Notes: generated by a model not told the origin, from the letters alone. 50,101 nt of DNA from Alistipes sp. (GCA_021202985.1 JAJQCA010000057.1:1-50101); one strand, 5' to 3'; shown: positions 32,009 through 41,484, counted from the first letter of the stretch. Made by a program: numbers and translations.

Positions 32009-33043
32009 TTATAAACCCCGCAATTGCACGTTGCCGTAATTGGCCGTCACCTTGACCGTGGGGCCGCCGCTCCCGGCCGTACCTATCATTTCCGAATAGC
32101 TCTGGTCCGTAATTTGGCGGCGTGTGGTGGCCTGGATACCGTCTACCGATAACCTGCCGTACTTGGACTTCAGTTCGTATTCGAACGACGGGTCGGCAAA
32201 TTTGATTCTCACGTTAGAGTAGGACGCCGTGATTTCTATCGACTCGAAGCCGGCTTCCACCCTGTCTATCTCCACATTACCGTACTTTACACCCGGGAGG
32301 GTTATTTTTTTATGGAGTTTACCTATCCACATGTCGGAAGACCCGGACCGGGAGTGTACGGTTACGGCCTCCCCTATTTCGTACTTATCGTAACCCGAAC
32401 CGCGCAGATCCAGCTCGCCTATGTAGTCGGCTTTCACGTTGGAATATTTGGTGTCCGCGACCATCCGGGCGATGGCTCCGCCCGTGAAATTGCCGTACCC
32501 GAGCGTGAGGTTTGCCTCCTGCGCGTCGGCAATGGATACATTGCCGTATTTAACGTCTATAATGTTGCTGCGCGAGGAGAGGTTGCCTGTGTTAAGGTTG
32601 CCGTATTTAACAGTGGCATCGAGGTCGCCGTCGTGGTCTCCCAGCCGTACGTTGCCGTATTTACAGTCCACTTCGAACTTCATCCCGGCGGGAATGCTTA
32701 CATCGAAAGTTATTTCGAAATTTTCGTTCCGCCCACCGGAATTACGGATATCGGTCTTTGCCGAAGCCGAGTTACCCGTTTCCGTGAACCGCACGTCAAT
32801 AGCATCCAGCAACCTCTGGGCGTTCTGAGCATTACGCGCTTTGGCGGTTACGGTTACCGTGATTTCGGCGTACGCACGGTCCCATTGTATAACGTTGATG
32901 TCGGAATAACTCGCGTCGATATTCATGCTTCCGGCCGCGGTCGCCCTTTCGAACCTCTGGTTAATGGTCTTTTCCAGCTCGGCCCCGCGCGCGCCGAGGG
33001 CGCATACAAGCAGCAGTAAAGGGGTAATCAGTATATTTTTCAT
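32009..33043 (-). CDS. DUF4097-type beta-solenoid protein with repeated K-Y-G-N motifs
   Basis: 344 residues with a signal peptide (LITPLLLLVCALGARG, 1-20). Residues ~125-344 contain a repeated (K/S/N)Y(G/S)N(V/L) motif at about 128, 146, 165, 183, 199, 253, 274, 294 (KYGR) and 335. Early spacing is 16-19 residues, as in the DUF4097 putative-adhesin fold, where each turn of a beta-solenoid brings the same residue to one face. Residues ~40-120 form an N-terminal domain with QWDRAYAEITVTVTAKA. Function unestablished in this family. It is the last gene of a sigma factor/anti-sigma/solenoid unit, 12 bp after the anti-sigma gene, suggesting an envelope-stress or surface role (inference). Confidence 0.82.
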   Translation of the reverse strand: MKNILITPLLLLVCALGARGAELEKTINQRFERATAAGSMNIDASYSDINVIQWDRAYAEITVTVTAKARNAQNAQRLLDAIDVRFTETGNSASAKTDIRNSGGRNENFEITFDVSIPAGMKFEVDCKYGNVRLGDHDGDLDATVKYGNLNTGNLSSRSNIIDVKYGNVSIADAQEANLTLGYGNFTGGAIARMVADTKYSNVKADYIGELDLRGSGYDKYEIGEAVTVHSRSGSSDMWIGKLHKKITLPGVKYGNVEIDRVEAGFESIEITASYSNVRIKFADPSFEYELKSKYGRLSVDGIQATTRRQITDQSYSEMIGTAGSGGPTVKVTANYGNVQLRGL

Positions 33044-33055
33044 AGTTGTAAGATT

Positions 33056-33562
33056 TTACTGGTCAGTTGCGGCGAATTGCATTATGGAGTCCTCTATCAT
33101 CCGCAGGGAATTAACCTGCGCCTCGTAGCTTTCGAACAACATTCCTATGCGGTCCTCCTCGTGGGTGTCGGGTATACCTTCGGTGGAGAGGACCGACAGC
33201 ATGTCGATATCTTCCAGTATTTCCTGCCTGTACGCCGGGTCGATGTACCCTGCAAGCTGACGAACCTCTTCGGCCGCGCTGCGCAGCTCGTATGAGAAAT
33301 AAGCGGCCGCTTCCATAAACCGGGAGTCCTCCAGCGTGGGCGGGCGGTTGTTCCTTACCAGTAAAAGAAGCAGCGCAATCGACGCCGCGAGGCCCACAAA
33401 CCCGGCCAGCCTCGCGAACGACCCTCGCCGTTTCGGTACGGCCGCCGGCCGGGCCTGCTTCTCCAAACGGGCGAGGAAGCGCTCTTCATGGCCTTCGGGA
33501 AGTTCCGGCTGTCCGAAACTTTCCGGGTTTTCACTTAAATATTTTTCAAGCTCCGATACCAT
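33056..33562 (-). CDS. Putative anti-sigma factor with one membrane helix
   Basis: 168 residues. The cytoplasmic N-terminus (1-50; PELPEGHEERFLARLEKQ) is followed by one membrane helix at about 53-70 (LAGFVGLAASIALLLLLV). A periplasmic helical domain then contains AAYFSYELRSAAEEVRQLAGYIDP. There is no ZAS zinc motif. It overlaps the end of the ECF sigma factor gene by 17 bp and precedes the DUF4097 gene, the arrangement seen for membrane anti-sigma factors in Bacteroidetes. The call rests on topology and neighbourhood, not on a recognised domain. Confidence 0.68.
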   Translation of the reverse strand: MVSELEKYLSENPESFGQPELPEGHEERFLARLEKQARPAAVPKRRGSFARLAGFVGLAASIALLLLLVRNNRPPTLEDSRFMEAAAYFSYELRSAAEEVRQLAGYIDPAYRQEILEDIDMLSVLSTEGIPDTHEEDRIGMLFESYEAQVNSLRMIEDSIMQFAATDQ

Positions 33563-34091
33563 ATCCTTTTTTCTTTTTTAGCTCTTCGGCAAGTTTCCTG
33601 CGGGCGCGCGAATATTGCGACCTGACGGCCGAAGCGCTAACATCCAGTATTCCGGCAATTTCTTCGTTGTCGTATCCCTCCACCAGTTTGAGGTTCAATA
33701 TAATCCGGCATCCCTGCGGGAGGTTTTCCATGGCGCTGCGCACATCGGCCATAGTAATGGCGGCGGTGTCCGGTTCGTCCTCCTCCAGCCTGTCGTGCCG
33801 GGGTGACAGCTCCACCAGTTCGAGCCTGCGCCTGCGGCAGAGGTCTATCGAATGGTTGATTGCTATCCTTCGCAGCACGGCCTCCATAATACCGGGATCG
33901 TCGTTCAGCAACTCGGTTTTAGTAAGGACTTTGAGTATGCTCTCCTGCATCACTTCTTCAGCTTCCATCCGGTCACCCAATATCCTGAGGCTGCTGCCGA
34001 AAACCTTGTTGCAGAACAGGGAGTAAAACCTCATCTGAGCATCACGGTCCCCTGCCCGGCATCGACTCACGATATTGCTGAATCCTTCCAT
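33546..34091 (-). CDS. ECF-type RNA polymerase sigma factor
   Basis: 181 residues from the ATG at 34091 (MEGFSNIVSRCRAG); the frame is open further upstream but the earlier codons do not resemble sigma factors. Region 2 (~10-75): CRAGDRDAQMRFYSLFCNKVF, then RMEAEEVMQESILKVL. Region 4 (~120-175): NLPQGCRIILNLKLVEGYDNEEIAGILDVSASAVRSQYSRARRKL in the usual order, including the recognition helix. It overlaps the anti-sigma gene by 17 bp, implying coupled translation. It probably controls its own operon and possibly envelope genes. Confidence 0.92.
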   Translation of the reverse strand: MEGFSNIVSRCRAGDRDAQMRFYSLFCNKVFGSSLRILGDRMEAEEVMQESILKVLTKTELLNDDPGIMEAVLRRIAINHSIDLCRRRRLELVELSPRHDRLEEDEPDTAAITMADVRSAMENLPQGCRIILNLKLVEGYDNEEIAGILDVSASAVRSQYSRARRKLAEELKKKKGYGIGA

Positions 34092-34184
34092 AAATCCGCT
34101 TCTGTAACTATGACGCACAAACAGACCGTTTGTTGCAAATTCCCGGGAAAAAATTCGGTACCGGTATTCCCGCGGCACGTACCG

Positions 34185-34853
34185 TCAAAGTGATACTACC
34201 CTGATAAGGTTCAGCCCGTCGCGCAGCGGCAGGATTACGTTCTCCACACGCCGGTCCCCGACTACCATGCTGTTGAACTCTTTGATTGCGGCAGTATGCC
34301 TGTCGGCCGGTGGCGAGGGCGCGGCCACTTTGCCGTACCAGATAATATTGTCGGCGATTATGTACGACCCGGGGGCAACAGCGGCGGCCACGCCGGGCAG
34401 GTCGCCCATCAGCATCCGGAAGTAATCGGGGTACTCGCGCTTGTCGCCGTCCATAAAAACGAGTTGATAAGTCTCACCCAACCGGGGAACGATGTCCTGG
34501 GCCGAACCGGTATGCTGCCTTATCTTCCCGGCATGGGGGCTGCGTGCTATAAAAGACGACGAGAGGCCGTGCAGTTCGTCGTCCACCTCGATGGTGTCGA
34601 CCGTTGCGCCCTCCTCCAGTCCGGCCGCCAGCCAGAGGGTTGAATAGCCGGTAAACGTGCCTATTTCAAGTACCCGGCGGGGGCGCAGCATCCTCACCGT
34701 CATTTCCAACAGCCGCCCCTGCACCTTTCCCGAAAGCATCCGGGGTTGTACGGCGCGGAGGTTCGTTTCCCTCTCCAGCTCCACAAGAAGGGCGTCTTCC
34801 GGCGAACTGTGGGCGTTAACATACCGTTCTATTTCCTTTTCCGTAAAGTTCAT
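34185..34853 (-). CDS. SAM-dependent O-methyltransferase
   Basis: 222-residue cytoplasmic class I methyltransferase of the Methyltransf_3 (catechol/caffeoyl-CoA-like) group. The SAM motif is VLEIGTFTGYSTLWLA (~61-76), the acidic SAM-ribose residue is in VDTIEVDDEL, and the metal-binding pattern is VFMDGDKREYPDYF (~132-145), followed by IIADNIIWYGKV. The Asp/Asn residues of these motifs fit a divalent-metal-dependent enzyme. Substrate unknown. It is divergent from the pyrimidine-dimer glycosylase gene, with its own -7 element in the gap. Confidence 0.9.
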   Translation of the reverse strand: MNFTEKEIERYVNAHSSPEDALLVELERETNLRAVQPRMLSGKVQGRLLEMTVRMLRPRRVLEIGTFTGYSTLWLAAGLEEGATVDTIEVDDELHGLSSSFIARSPHAGKIRQHTGSAQDIVPRLGETYQLVFMDGDKREYPDYFRMLMGDLPGVAAAVAPGSYIIADNIIWYGKVAAPSPPADRHTAAIKEFNSMVVGDRRVENVILPLRDGLNLIRVVSL

Positions 34854-34871
34854 ATTCTATCGGATATCGGG

Positions 34872-34879
34872 CAAAATTA
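34872..34879 (-). promoter_or_regulatory. -7 promoter element for the O-methyltransferase
   Basis: TAATTTTG on the minus strand is an exact TAnnTTTG match ~19 nt before the ATG at 34853. A TTG at 34902-34904 sits 22 nt further upstream. Confidence 0.5.
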
Positions 34880-34919
34880 CGATTTTTAATGCCGCCTGCC
34901 TCAATTTGCGGCCCGTGAA

Positions 34920-34952
34920 TTTGGCCGGCGGGGCAAAATTGACCTACTTTTG
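34920..34952 (+). promoter_or_regulatory. Bacteroidetes-type promoter for the pyrimidine-dimer glycosylase
   Basis: TTTG (34920-34923), a 21-nt spacer and TACTTTTG (34945-34952) match the consensus in both elements and spacing. The ATG follows 23 nt later at 34976. Confidence 0.7.
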
Positions 34953-34975
34953 AATAAACCGTAAATATCCCGATT

Positions 34976-35413
34976 ATGAGACTATGGTCCCTGCACCCGT
35001 GCTACCTCGACCGGGCCGGCCTTACCGCATGCTGGCGCGAAGGACTGCTTGCCCGAAAGGTACTGGAAGGCAACACGGTCGGTTACCGTAACCATCCCCA
35101 GCTCACCCGTTTCCGCCACGCCGGCGAGCCGTTGGCCTATATCGACGCCTACCTGCATGCGGTTTGCGACGAGGCCCGAAGGCGGGGATATAGCTTCGAC
35201 CGCGGTAAACTCGGTTTGGTACGGGATGTGCCGCCCCTTACCGTGACCACGGGGCAAATCCGATACGAGACGGAGCACCTTCTTGCAAAACTGTCGGTGC
35301 GCGACCCCGCGTCGTACGGGAGGTTGTGCGGGCTGGACGCCCGTGAATGGACGCTCCACCCGCTGTTCACCGCGGTGGAAGGACCGGTTGAGAAATGGGA
35401 GATAATAAGATAA
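34976..35413 (+). CDS. Pyrimidine-dimer DNA glycosylase/endonuclease V-family protein
   Basis: 145 residues beginning MRLWSLHPCYLDRAGLTACWREGL, the diagnostic N-terminus of the Pyr_excise (T4 endonuclease V-like) family, with QLTRFRHAGEPLAYIDAYL and EARRRGYSF next. The family excises UV-induced cyclobutane pyrimidine dimers and nicks the abasic site. The second half (TGQIRYETEHLLAKLSVRDP, LHPLFTAVEGPVEKWE) matches the bacterial versions. It overlaps the next gene by 19 bp, so the two are translationally linked. Activity is inferred from family; bacterial members vary. Confidence 0.85.
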   Translation: MRLWSLHPCYLDRAGLTACWREGLLARKVLEGNTVGYRNHPQLTRFRHAGEPLAYIDAYLHAVCDEARRRGYSFDRGKLGLVRDVPPLTVTTGQIRYETEHLLAKLSVRDPASYGRLCGLDAREWTLHPLFTAVEGPVEKWEIIR

Positions 35414-36267
35414 ATACAGTTGCCGTGAGCGGCGCCGGCGGATTCGTGGGCAGCCACCTGACGGCGTACCTGCAGGCGCGGGGTGTTACGGTCCTGCCGC
35501 TGGGCCGCCGGCATTTCACCGACGCCGGTGCCGGGGAATTGAGGTCGGCGGTCGGACAGGCCGACGCGGTAGTGAATCTTGCCGGGGCCCCGATAAACCA
35601 CCGCTGGACGGAAAGCTACAAAAAGGAGCTGTATGCGAGCCGCATCGACACCACCCGCCGGCTCGTAGATGCTATCGCCGCTTCAGGCGGGAAGGTAAGG
35701 GTGCTGTGCTCGGCATCTGCCGTGGGGTATTATTCGTCCCACCCGACGGCTGGCTGCAACACGGAAGATTCACCCGAAGGCATGGGGTTCCTCGCAGGTC
35801 TTTGCCGGGCATGGGAGGATGAGGCACGGAGGGCGCCGGAATGGTGCCGTACGGCCGTGATGCGGTTCGGGCTGGTACTGTCGCCGGACGGCGGGGTGCT
35901 GAAGGCGCTCGGGCTACCTACCCGGCTGCGATTTGCCGCGGCTCTGGGAAACGGGGCTCAGTTTTTCCCGTGGATAGACATGCGCGACCTCGTGCGGGCG
36001 GCAGGCTTCATTATGCGGAACGACGGCCTGGACGGTGTGTTTAACCTGGTAGCCCCGCAGGTGATAACCAACAATGAGTTCACCCGCGCGCTGGCCAGTT
36101 CGAGGCGGGCCTGGTTTACCGTTAAGGTGCCCGGGATACTGTTCCGCACCGCGTTGGGCGAAGCGGCTTCGTTCGTGCTCTCCGGGCAGTGCGTAAAGCC
36201 CGAAAGGTTGTGGCAGACCGGGTTCCGTTTCCGGTATCCGGATATCGCGGCCTCGTTGGAGCGGTAG
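35395..36267 (+). CDS. TIGR01777-family epimerase (YfcH-like SDR)
   Basis: 290 residues, extended SDR. The nucleotide-binding motif is VSGAGGFVGSHLTAYL (~10-25), and NLAGAPINHRWTESYKKEL (~62-80) is the signature of TIGR01777/YfcH proteins. SASAVGYY (catalytic Tyr region, ~107-114) and MRFGLVLSPDGGVL follow, with the DUF1731-like C-terminus (FRTALGEAASFVLSGQCV, then GFRFRYPDI). The physiological substrate is unknown. It overlaps the glycosylase by 19 bp. The C-terminus is complete, and no neighbour suggests a pathway. Confidence 0.88.
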   Translation: MGDNKINTVAVSGAGGFVGSHLTAYLQARGVTVLPLGRRHFTDAGAGELRSAVGQADAVVNLAGAPINHRWTESYKKELYASRIDTTRRLVDAIAASGGKVRVLCSASAVGYYSSHPTAGCNTEDSPEGMGFLAGLCRAWEDEARRAPEWCRTAVMRFGLVLSPDGGVLKALGLPTRLRFAAALGNGAQFFPWIDMRDLVRAAGFIMRNDGLDGVFNLVAPQVITNNEFTRALASSRRAWFTVKVPGILFRTALGEAASFVLSGQCVKPERLWQTGFRFRYPDIAASLER

Positions 36268-36608
36268 GCCGGAAAATGCTTCGCATTGCAGGTTCTTTCA
36301 GCGGGTGGCAGGTTGCTTGGTTTTCCGGTCAATCTTTTTGGGAAGAGTCGAATAAAGATGATAAGAAGGCCGGCATTCCAACCACGCGCCGGAAATTTAT
36401 CAGGCGGTGGTTAAGACGGAAGAAATATTGCTGTTATGATTCTTCGCAAAGGTGCAGCGGCTATATAAAGGTAGCCTTGAAAGTTCCTTAATTTGCAACC
36501 TTCACCTGTGTAAAGATGCCGATAGATACGGTAACGCCGAGATACCTCGATCGAGATTATTTTGCCAGGCAAATTGAAATTTCGCCCGCTGCTACCGGCG
36601 GCCGGTCA
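36268..36608. other. Intergenic region between convergent epimerase and M16 peptidase genes
   Basis: About 340 bp without a supportable gene, repeat or terminator. The end (36596-36618) holds a CCGGCGGCCGG palindrome that could form a hairpin at the 3' end of the M16 gene but lacks a clear T-run. Confidence 0.45.
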
Positions 36609-37841
36609 TTACCGGTACGAGCCGCCGCCGTTGTAAACGAGAATCGAAAGGTCGCCGAACAGCTCGGCGGCAGTTTCCAGAATATCCGACGGGGTGATGG
36701 AGAGCAGTTTTTTATAAATAACCTCCGGGCTGTCGACTGCATTGTAAACCAACTCGCTCTTAGCCGCACTCAGCATATATCCCTCCTTGCTCTCCATAGA
36801 TATTGAAAGTTGCCCGATAAACTGTTTCTGTGCGGCCGTAAGTTGCCGCGCGGTGAGTTTTTCGGTTCGCAGCCTGCGGAGAATTTTCTCGATAAGTTCT
36901 ATACAAAGGGCGGTTTTACCTTTGTCGGTACCGAAATAGACGGCGAGGATTCCCGTGTCGGAATAAGGGGTGTACGAAGCGTCTATGTTATAAGTAAGCC
37001 CGTATTTCTCGCGCAATTGCACGTTGAGCATCGAATTGGCCGCGGGGCCACCGAGGATATTCACCAGCAGCGAGAGCGTGTTGCGCCGCGGATGGTGCAT
37101 GTCGTAGGCCGGACCACCGAGGATGCAGTGCGCCTGATGGGTGGCCCTGTTCAACGACTTTTCGAGCCGGCCGGCCCCGGGCGGCCTTCGCCGTCCGAAC
37201 GCCCGCAACGACGGTGCCTGCACGCCCATATACCTGTCGGCAAGGCGAACGAACGCGCTCTCCGGGATATCCGCCGCAACGGAGAACACCATCTGGTCGG
37301 TATTATAACACCGGCCCACGAAAGCGGCTATATCCTCCCCGCGGAATTTCGACACGGTAGCCTTCCGCCCCAATATGTTGTGGCCCAGTTGTGAACCGGC
37401 AAAAACGAGGTCCTCGAATTCGTCGTATATCCTCTCGGGCGGCGAATCTTTATACGAGTTGAACTCGTCGAGTACAACCTCCCTTTCCTTCTCCACCTCG
37501 TGTGCGGGGAAGGTGGAACTGAATATTATGTCCGAGATAAGCTCGGCCGCTTTGGAAAGGTCACCCTTCAGGGTGGTTGCGTGGACGACGGTTTCCTCCT
37601 TGGTAGTAAAGGCGTTGAGTTCGCCGCCGAGTTTCTCGAGGCGGCAGTTGATATGGTGGGCGCGGCGGCGGGCGGTGCCCTTGAAGAGCATGTGCTCGGT
37701 GAAGTGGGCGATGCCCGATTCGGCCGGTTTCTCGTCGCGGCTGCCGGCGTTTACCGTCAGGGCGCAGTAAGCCACAGGCGACTTTATCCGCCTGAATATG
37801 CACCGTATACCGTTGGTCAGCGTGTATTTGAAGAACTCCAC
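36609..37841 (-). CDS. M16 family zinc metallopeptidase
   Basis: 410 residues, the size of single-unit processing-peptidase-like M16B proteins. The inverted zinc motif HFTEH is at 46-50 (His46, Glu49, His50), with the third ligand most likely Glu126 in the REVVLDEFNSY segment. NAFTTKEETVVHATT and the second-half LREKYGLTYNIDASYTPYSDTG are typical. No signal peptide, so cytoplasmic. The gene starts 4 bp after the uvrA stop codon and is therefore co-transcribed with it. A role in peptide turnover or protein processing is likely; the native target is unknown. Confidence 0.92.
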   Translation of the reverse strand: MEFFKYTLTNGIRCIFRRIKSPVAYCALTVNAGSRDEKPAESGIAHFTEHMLFKGTARRRAHHINCRLEKLGGELNAFTTKEETVVHATTLKGDLSKAAELISDIIFSSTFPAHEVEKEREVVLDEFNSYKDSPPERIYDEFEDLVFAGSQLGHNILGRKATVSKFRGEDIAAFVGRCYNTDQMVFSVAADIPESAFVRLADRYMGVQAPSLRAFGRRRPPGAGRLEKSLNRATHQAHCILGGPAYDMHHPRRNTLSLLVNILGGPAANSMLNVQLREKYGLTYNIDASYTPYSDTGILAVYFGTDKGKTALCIELIEKILRRLRTEKLTARQLTAAQKQFIGQLSISMESKEGYMLSAAKSELVYNAVDSPEVIYKKLLSITPSDILETAAELFGDLSILVYNGGGSYR

Positions 37842-37845
37842 GGGC

Positions 37846-40800
37846 CTATTCCTTCCGTTTGGTTGTTTTCCCCGCGCGGGGTTGGGCCGCGGCTCCGTCC
37901 TGCGGCGACGATTTGGCTTTACTTAGCTTAGAAATTACGGATGCTTTGGTCGATTCCGTATTGCCATCTTTCAGCGCCTTAGAATCGTTAACCCCGGCAG
38001 GCTGAGCACCGCCTTCTCCCGGCCGGGCTTCTTTTGTTCGCCGGCCCTTGGAAATGCCGGCGGCCGTTTCGATTTCTTCGTTTTTCACTGACATTGAATC
38101 GTTCACCCCGGCGGGCTGCGCACCGCCTTCTCCCGGCCGACCTTCTTTCGTTCGCCGGCTCTTGGAAATGCCGGCGGCCGTTTCGATTTCTTCGTCTTTC
38201 ACGACCGTTGAACCATTCGTCCCGGCGGGCTGAGCACCGCTTTTCCCGGTGCGGGCTTCTTTCGTTCGCCGGCCCTTGAAAATGCCTGCGGACGTTTCGG
38301 GTGTGCCCGCCTCTTTCGACACAGTGAGCCTTTCCCCGGTTTCCACCTCTCCGGCCGTACCGTTTTTCCGGCCGTTATCCCTACTTTCATGCTCTGTGGC
38401 CGGGCGGGCCTTCGCACCGGCATTCCCAGCCTTTGACTCTCCGGTCGACACGCCGCCCTCGTCCTCTTTTACGCCGGGGGACTTTTTCACCCGCCGGGCC
38501 TTCGGTGTGCCGGCATCGGGTATGGGGGTTTTCTTCGCGGCTCCGTTCGCTACGGTCGATGCGGGTTTGGCGGCCAGCTTTTCCCGCATGGCCAGAAATT
38601 TACCCGTGTAGCTCTCCGGAACTGCCGCCAACCCTTCCGGTACGCCTTCGTATACGAGGTTACCGCCGCGGTCGCCCGCTTCCGGCCCGAGGTCTATCAC
38701 CCAGTCGGCGCACTTTATAACGTCCATGTTGTGCTCCACAATTACTATTGTGTGCCCCTTTGCGATAAGGGCCGAGAAAGAGTCGAGCAGTTTCTTTATG
38801 TCGTGGAAATGGAGCCCCGTGGTGGGTTCGTCGAAAATGAACATCGTCTTCCCATCGGTGTTCTCCTTGAGCAGGAACGCGGCCAGTTTAACCCTCTGGC
38901 TCTCGCCGCCCGACAGGGTCGAGGAAGCCTGCCCGAGCTTTATATAACCCAGCCCCACGGCTTGCAGGGCCTGAAGTTTCTCGAGTATCCGCCGTAAGGT
39001 CGAATCCTTTTTCTTCACGTCGAAGAAACCGGCCGCCTCGTCCACGGTCATTTCCAGTATGTCATATATATTTTTCCCGTTGTACCGCACTTCGAGAATT
39101 TCGTCCTTGAAGCGTTTGCCGCCGCAGGTCTCGCATTTGAGTTCGACGTCGGCCATGAACTGCATGCTCACCTTAATAAACCCTTCGCCCTGGCACTCCT
39201 CGCAACGACCTCCTGCGATATTGAACGAGAACTGCGACGGGCCTATATTATTGTTCCTGGCATACGGCTGGTCGGCAAGCAGTTTACGTATCTCGTCGTA
39301 AGCCTTTATATAGGTGACCGGGTTCGACCGCGAAGATTTGCCGATGGGATTCTGGTCCACCATCTCCACGGCGTCAATCCGCGAGAGGTCTCCTTCGAGT
39401 TTCTCGAAACTTCCGGGTTTTATGCCCGATTCGTACAACTGCCTGCGCAGGGCCGGGTAAAGTATTCCTTTCACCAGTGAAGATTTGCCGCTTCCGCTCA
39501 CCCCCGTAACACACGTCATGGCTCCGAGCGGTATGCGGACGTCTATGCCTTTCAGGTTGTTTTCCCGGGCGCCCTTTACGGTTATGGAACTGGTCCATCC
39601 GCGGTGGTTCTCCGGAGGCGTTATGCTCCTTCGGCCCGTGAGGTAATCGGCCGTAAGGCTCCCCTCCGCTTTTTCCAGCCCTTCGATATCGCCGTTGTAT
39701 ACGATTTCGCCGCCGAGGTAACCGGCCCGGGGACCTATGTCGATAATACGGTCCGCGGCGCGGATAACCTCCTCTTCATGCTCCACCACGATTACGGTGT
39801 TGCCTATGTCCCGAAGCTCCTTCAGAACCTCCACCAGCCGGTTTGTATCCCGCGGGTGAAGCCCTATGCTCGGTTCGTCGAGTATGTAGAGCGAACCGGT
39901 AAGATTGCTGCCGAGCGAGGTGGAAAGGTTTATCCGCTGGCTTTCGCCGCCCGATAAGGTCGCCGACAGCCGGTCCAGCGTGAGGTACCCCAGCCCGACC
40001 TGCACCAGGTAGCGCAGGCGGTTTTTTATCTCCACCAGCACCCTCTGCCCCGCCCTTGCGTCGTGCTCGTCCAGTTGCAGGTTTTCAAAGAATGCAAGCA
40101 ACTCGTCCGCCGGCATGGCGACCATCCGGGCTATCGTCAGCCCGCCTACCTGCACATAAAGAGCCTCCCTGCGGAGCCTCGCCCCGCCGCACTCCGGGCA
40201 TCGCGTTTTACCCGAATAGCGCGAGAGCATCACCCTGTACTGTATCTTATACCGTTCCTTTTCGAGAAACCTGAAAAATTCGTCCAGCCCGTGAAACCAC
40301 CGGTTACCCCGCCACAACAGGTCGCGCTCCTCGGGGCTGAGCTCGTAGTAGGGCTTGTGGACCGGGAAATCGAACCTGTGGGCGTTCCTTACCAGTTCGT
40401 CTTTCCACTGGCTCATGGTCTGGCCCTTCCAGCATGCGATAGCGTCCTCGTAAATGGATTTGGTCTTGTCCGGCACCACAAGGTCCTCGTCGATGCCGAT
40501 TACTTTCCCGTACCCCTCGCACGAGGGACAGGCACCCAACGGGTTGTTAAAGCTGAACAGGTGCTCGCTCGGCTCCTCGAAACGGATGCCGTCGGCCTCG
40601 AACCGCGACGAAAATTCCTCGGTGTTTTCCTCCCCGTCCGGACCCGTCACCACTACGCGGCACACACCGCCTCCGTAATTGAACGCCTTTTCGACCGAGT
40701 CCCCGAGCCTGCTTTTAAGCTCCTCGTCCACCGTTTCGATACGCGTGCGGTCAATTACCGTTTCCGCGTCGAGTGTTAACGAATCGCTCGTGAGCGTGGG

Positions 40801-41373
40801 CAGTATGTCTTCTATAAATGCGACCTGGCCGTCTATCCTCACCCGGTTAAGGCCCTCGCCCACCAGCAGGGTCAGCTTTTCTATCAACCCCTGCCCTTCC
40901 GAAAGCCTTACCGGCGCGGTTACGAGCACCCTCGTCCCGGCCGGAAGCCCCGAAATGTATTCCACCACGTCGGCCACATGATGCACCTTCACTTCCCGGC
41001 CGGTTACGGGCGAGAACGTATGCCCTATCCGCCCGAAAAGCAGTTTAAGGTAGTCGTAAATTTCAGTGGTGGTGCCAACGGTCGAGCGCGGGTTGCGGGT
41101 GTTCACCTTCTGTTCGATGGCGATGGCCGGGGCGATGCCCTCTATACTGTCCACGTCGGGCTTGTCGATACGGCCCAGAAACTGCCGCGCGTAGGCCGAG
41201 AGGCTCTCCACGTACCGCCTCTGGCCCTCGGCGAATATGGTGTCGAACGCCAGTGTGGATTTACCGGAACCGGACAGCCCGGTCAGGACCACCAGCCGGT
41301 CGTGCGGTATTTCAACGTCTATATTTTTGAGGTTATGAACCCTCGCACCTTTTATTTCAATCGATTCTTTCAC
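37846..41373 (-). CDS. uvrA: Excinuclease ABC subunit A with a long repetitive basic C-terminal tail
   Basis: 1175 residues; normal UvrA is ~940. The core keeps both ATPase modules: Walker [10 protein letters not shown] (32-40) and [10 protein letters not shown] (~630), ABC signatures LSGGESQRI and [11 protein letters not shown], and zinc-finger cysteine pairs ([28 protein letters not shown]). It recognises bulky DNA lesions with UvrB in nucleotide excision repair. From about residue 935 a tail of ~240 residues, rich in Lys, Arg, Ala, Gly, Glu and Thr, replaces the usual end. Residues ~1018-1131 are three 38-residue tandem repeats (consensus start [20 protein letters not shown]). The tail looks disordered and ends TTKRKE. 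The reading frame is intact throughout. Confidence 0.95.
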   Translation of the reverse strand: MKESIEIKGARVHNLKNIDVEIPHDRLVVLTGLSGSGKSTLAFDTIFAEGQRRYVESLSAYARQFLGRIDKPDVDSIEGIAPAIAIEQKVNTRNPRSTVGTTTEIYDYLKLLFGRIGHTFSPVTGREVKVHHVADVVEYISGLPAGTRVLVTAPVRLSEGQGLIEKLTLLVGEGLNRVRIDGQVAFIEDILPTLTSDSLTLDAETVIDRTRIETVDEELKSRLGDSVEKAFNYGGGVCRVVVTGPDGEENTEEFSSRFEADGIRFEEPSEHLFSFNNPLGACPSCEGYGKVIGIDEDLVVPDKTKSIYEDAIACWKGQTMSQWKDELVRNAHRFDFPVHKPYYELSPEERDLLWRGNRWFHGLDEFFRFLEKERYKIQYRVMLSRYSGKTRCPECGGARLRREALYVQVGGLTIARMVAMPADELLAFFENLQLDEHDARAGQRVLVEIKNRLRYLVQVGLGYLTLDRLSATLSGGESQRINLSTSLGSNLTGSLYILDEPSIGLHPRDTNRLVEVLKELRDIGNTVIVVEHEEEVIRAADRIIDIGPRAGYLGGEIVYNGDIEGLEKAEGSLTADYLTGRRSITPPENHRGWTSSITVKGARENNLKGIDVRIPLGAMTCVTGVSGSGKSSLVKGILYPALRRQLYESGIKPGSFEKLEGDLSRIDAVEMVDQNPIGKSSRSNPVTYIKAYDEIRKLLADQPYARNNNIGPSQFSFNIAGGRCEECQGEGFIKVSMQFMADVELKCETCGGKRFKDEILEVRYNGKNIYDILEMTVDEAAGFFDVKKKDSTLRRILEKLQALQAVGLGYIKLGQASSTLSGGESQRVKLAAFLLKENTDGKTMFIFDEPTTGLHFHDIKKLLDSFSALIAKGHTIVIVEHNMDVIKCADWVIDLGPEAGDRGGNLVYEGVPEGLAAVPESYTGKFLAMREKLAAKPASTVANGAAKKTPIPDAGTPKARRVKKSPGVKEDEGGVSTGESKAGNAGAKARPATEHESRDNGRKNGTAGEVETGERLTVSKEAGTPETSAGIFKGRRTKEARTGKSGAQPAGTNGSTVVKDEEIETAAGISKSRRTKEGRPGEGGAQPAGVNDSMSVKNEEIETAAGISKGRRTKEARPGEGGAQPAGVNDSKALKDGNTESTKASVISKLSKAKSSPQDGAAAQPRAGKTTKRKE
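37982..38323. repeat. Three in-frame 114-bp tandem repeats in the uvrA tail
   Basis: The unit recurs with a period of exactly 114 bp (phase points at 37982, 38096 and 38210), encoding 38 residues per copy. Shared blocks on the plus strand are CCCGGC(G/A)GGCTG, AGCACCGC(C/T)TT, CTTC.TT.GTTCGCCGGC and TTGGAAATGCCGGCGGCCG. The first two copies are nearly identical and the copy nearest the core is most diverged. Confidence 0.88.
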
Positions 41374-41484
41374 TTTTCCCTTTCTCCAAATCAGTTGCGC
41401 ATTATATCATAAGATAACGCACCGAAGCGGTCCCGAATTGCCCCCGGGACACTATTTATAACCCCCTTCCCCGGCTATTGCAGT

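Noticed and set aside
36268-36608. Small genes in the gap between the epimerase and M16 genes
   Set aside because: Available frames overlap known genes or lack start context and codon structure.
41374-41484. Hairpin GTCCCG/CGGGAC after pyrI as terminator
   Set aside because: Short stem with no T-run after it on the minus strand.
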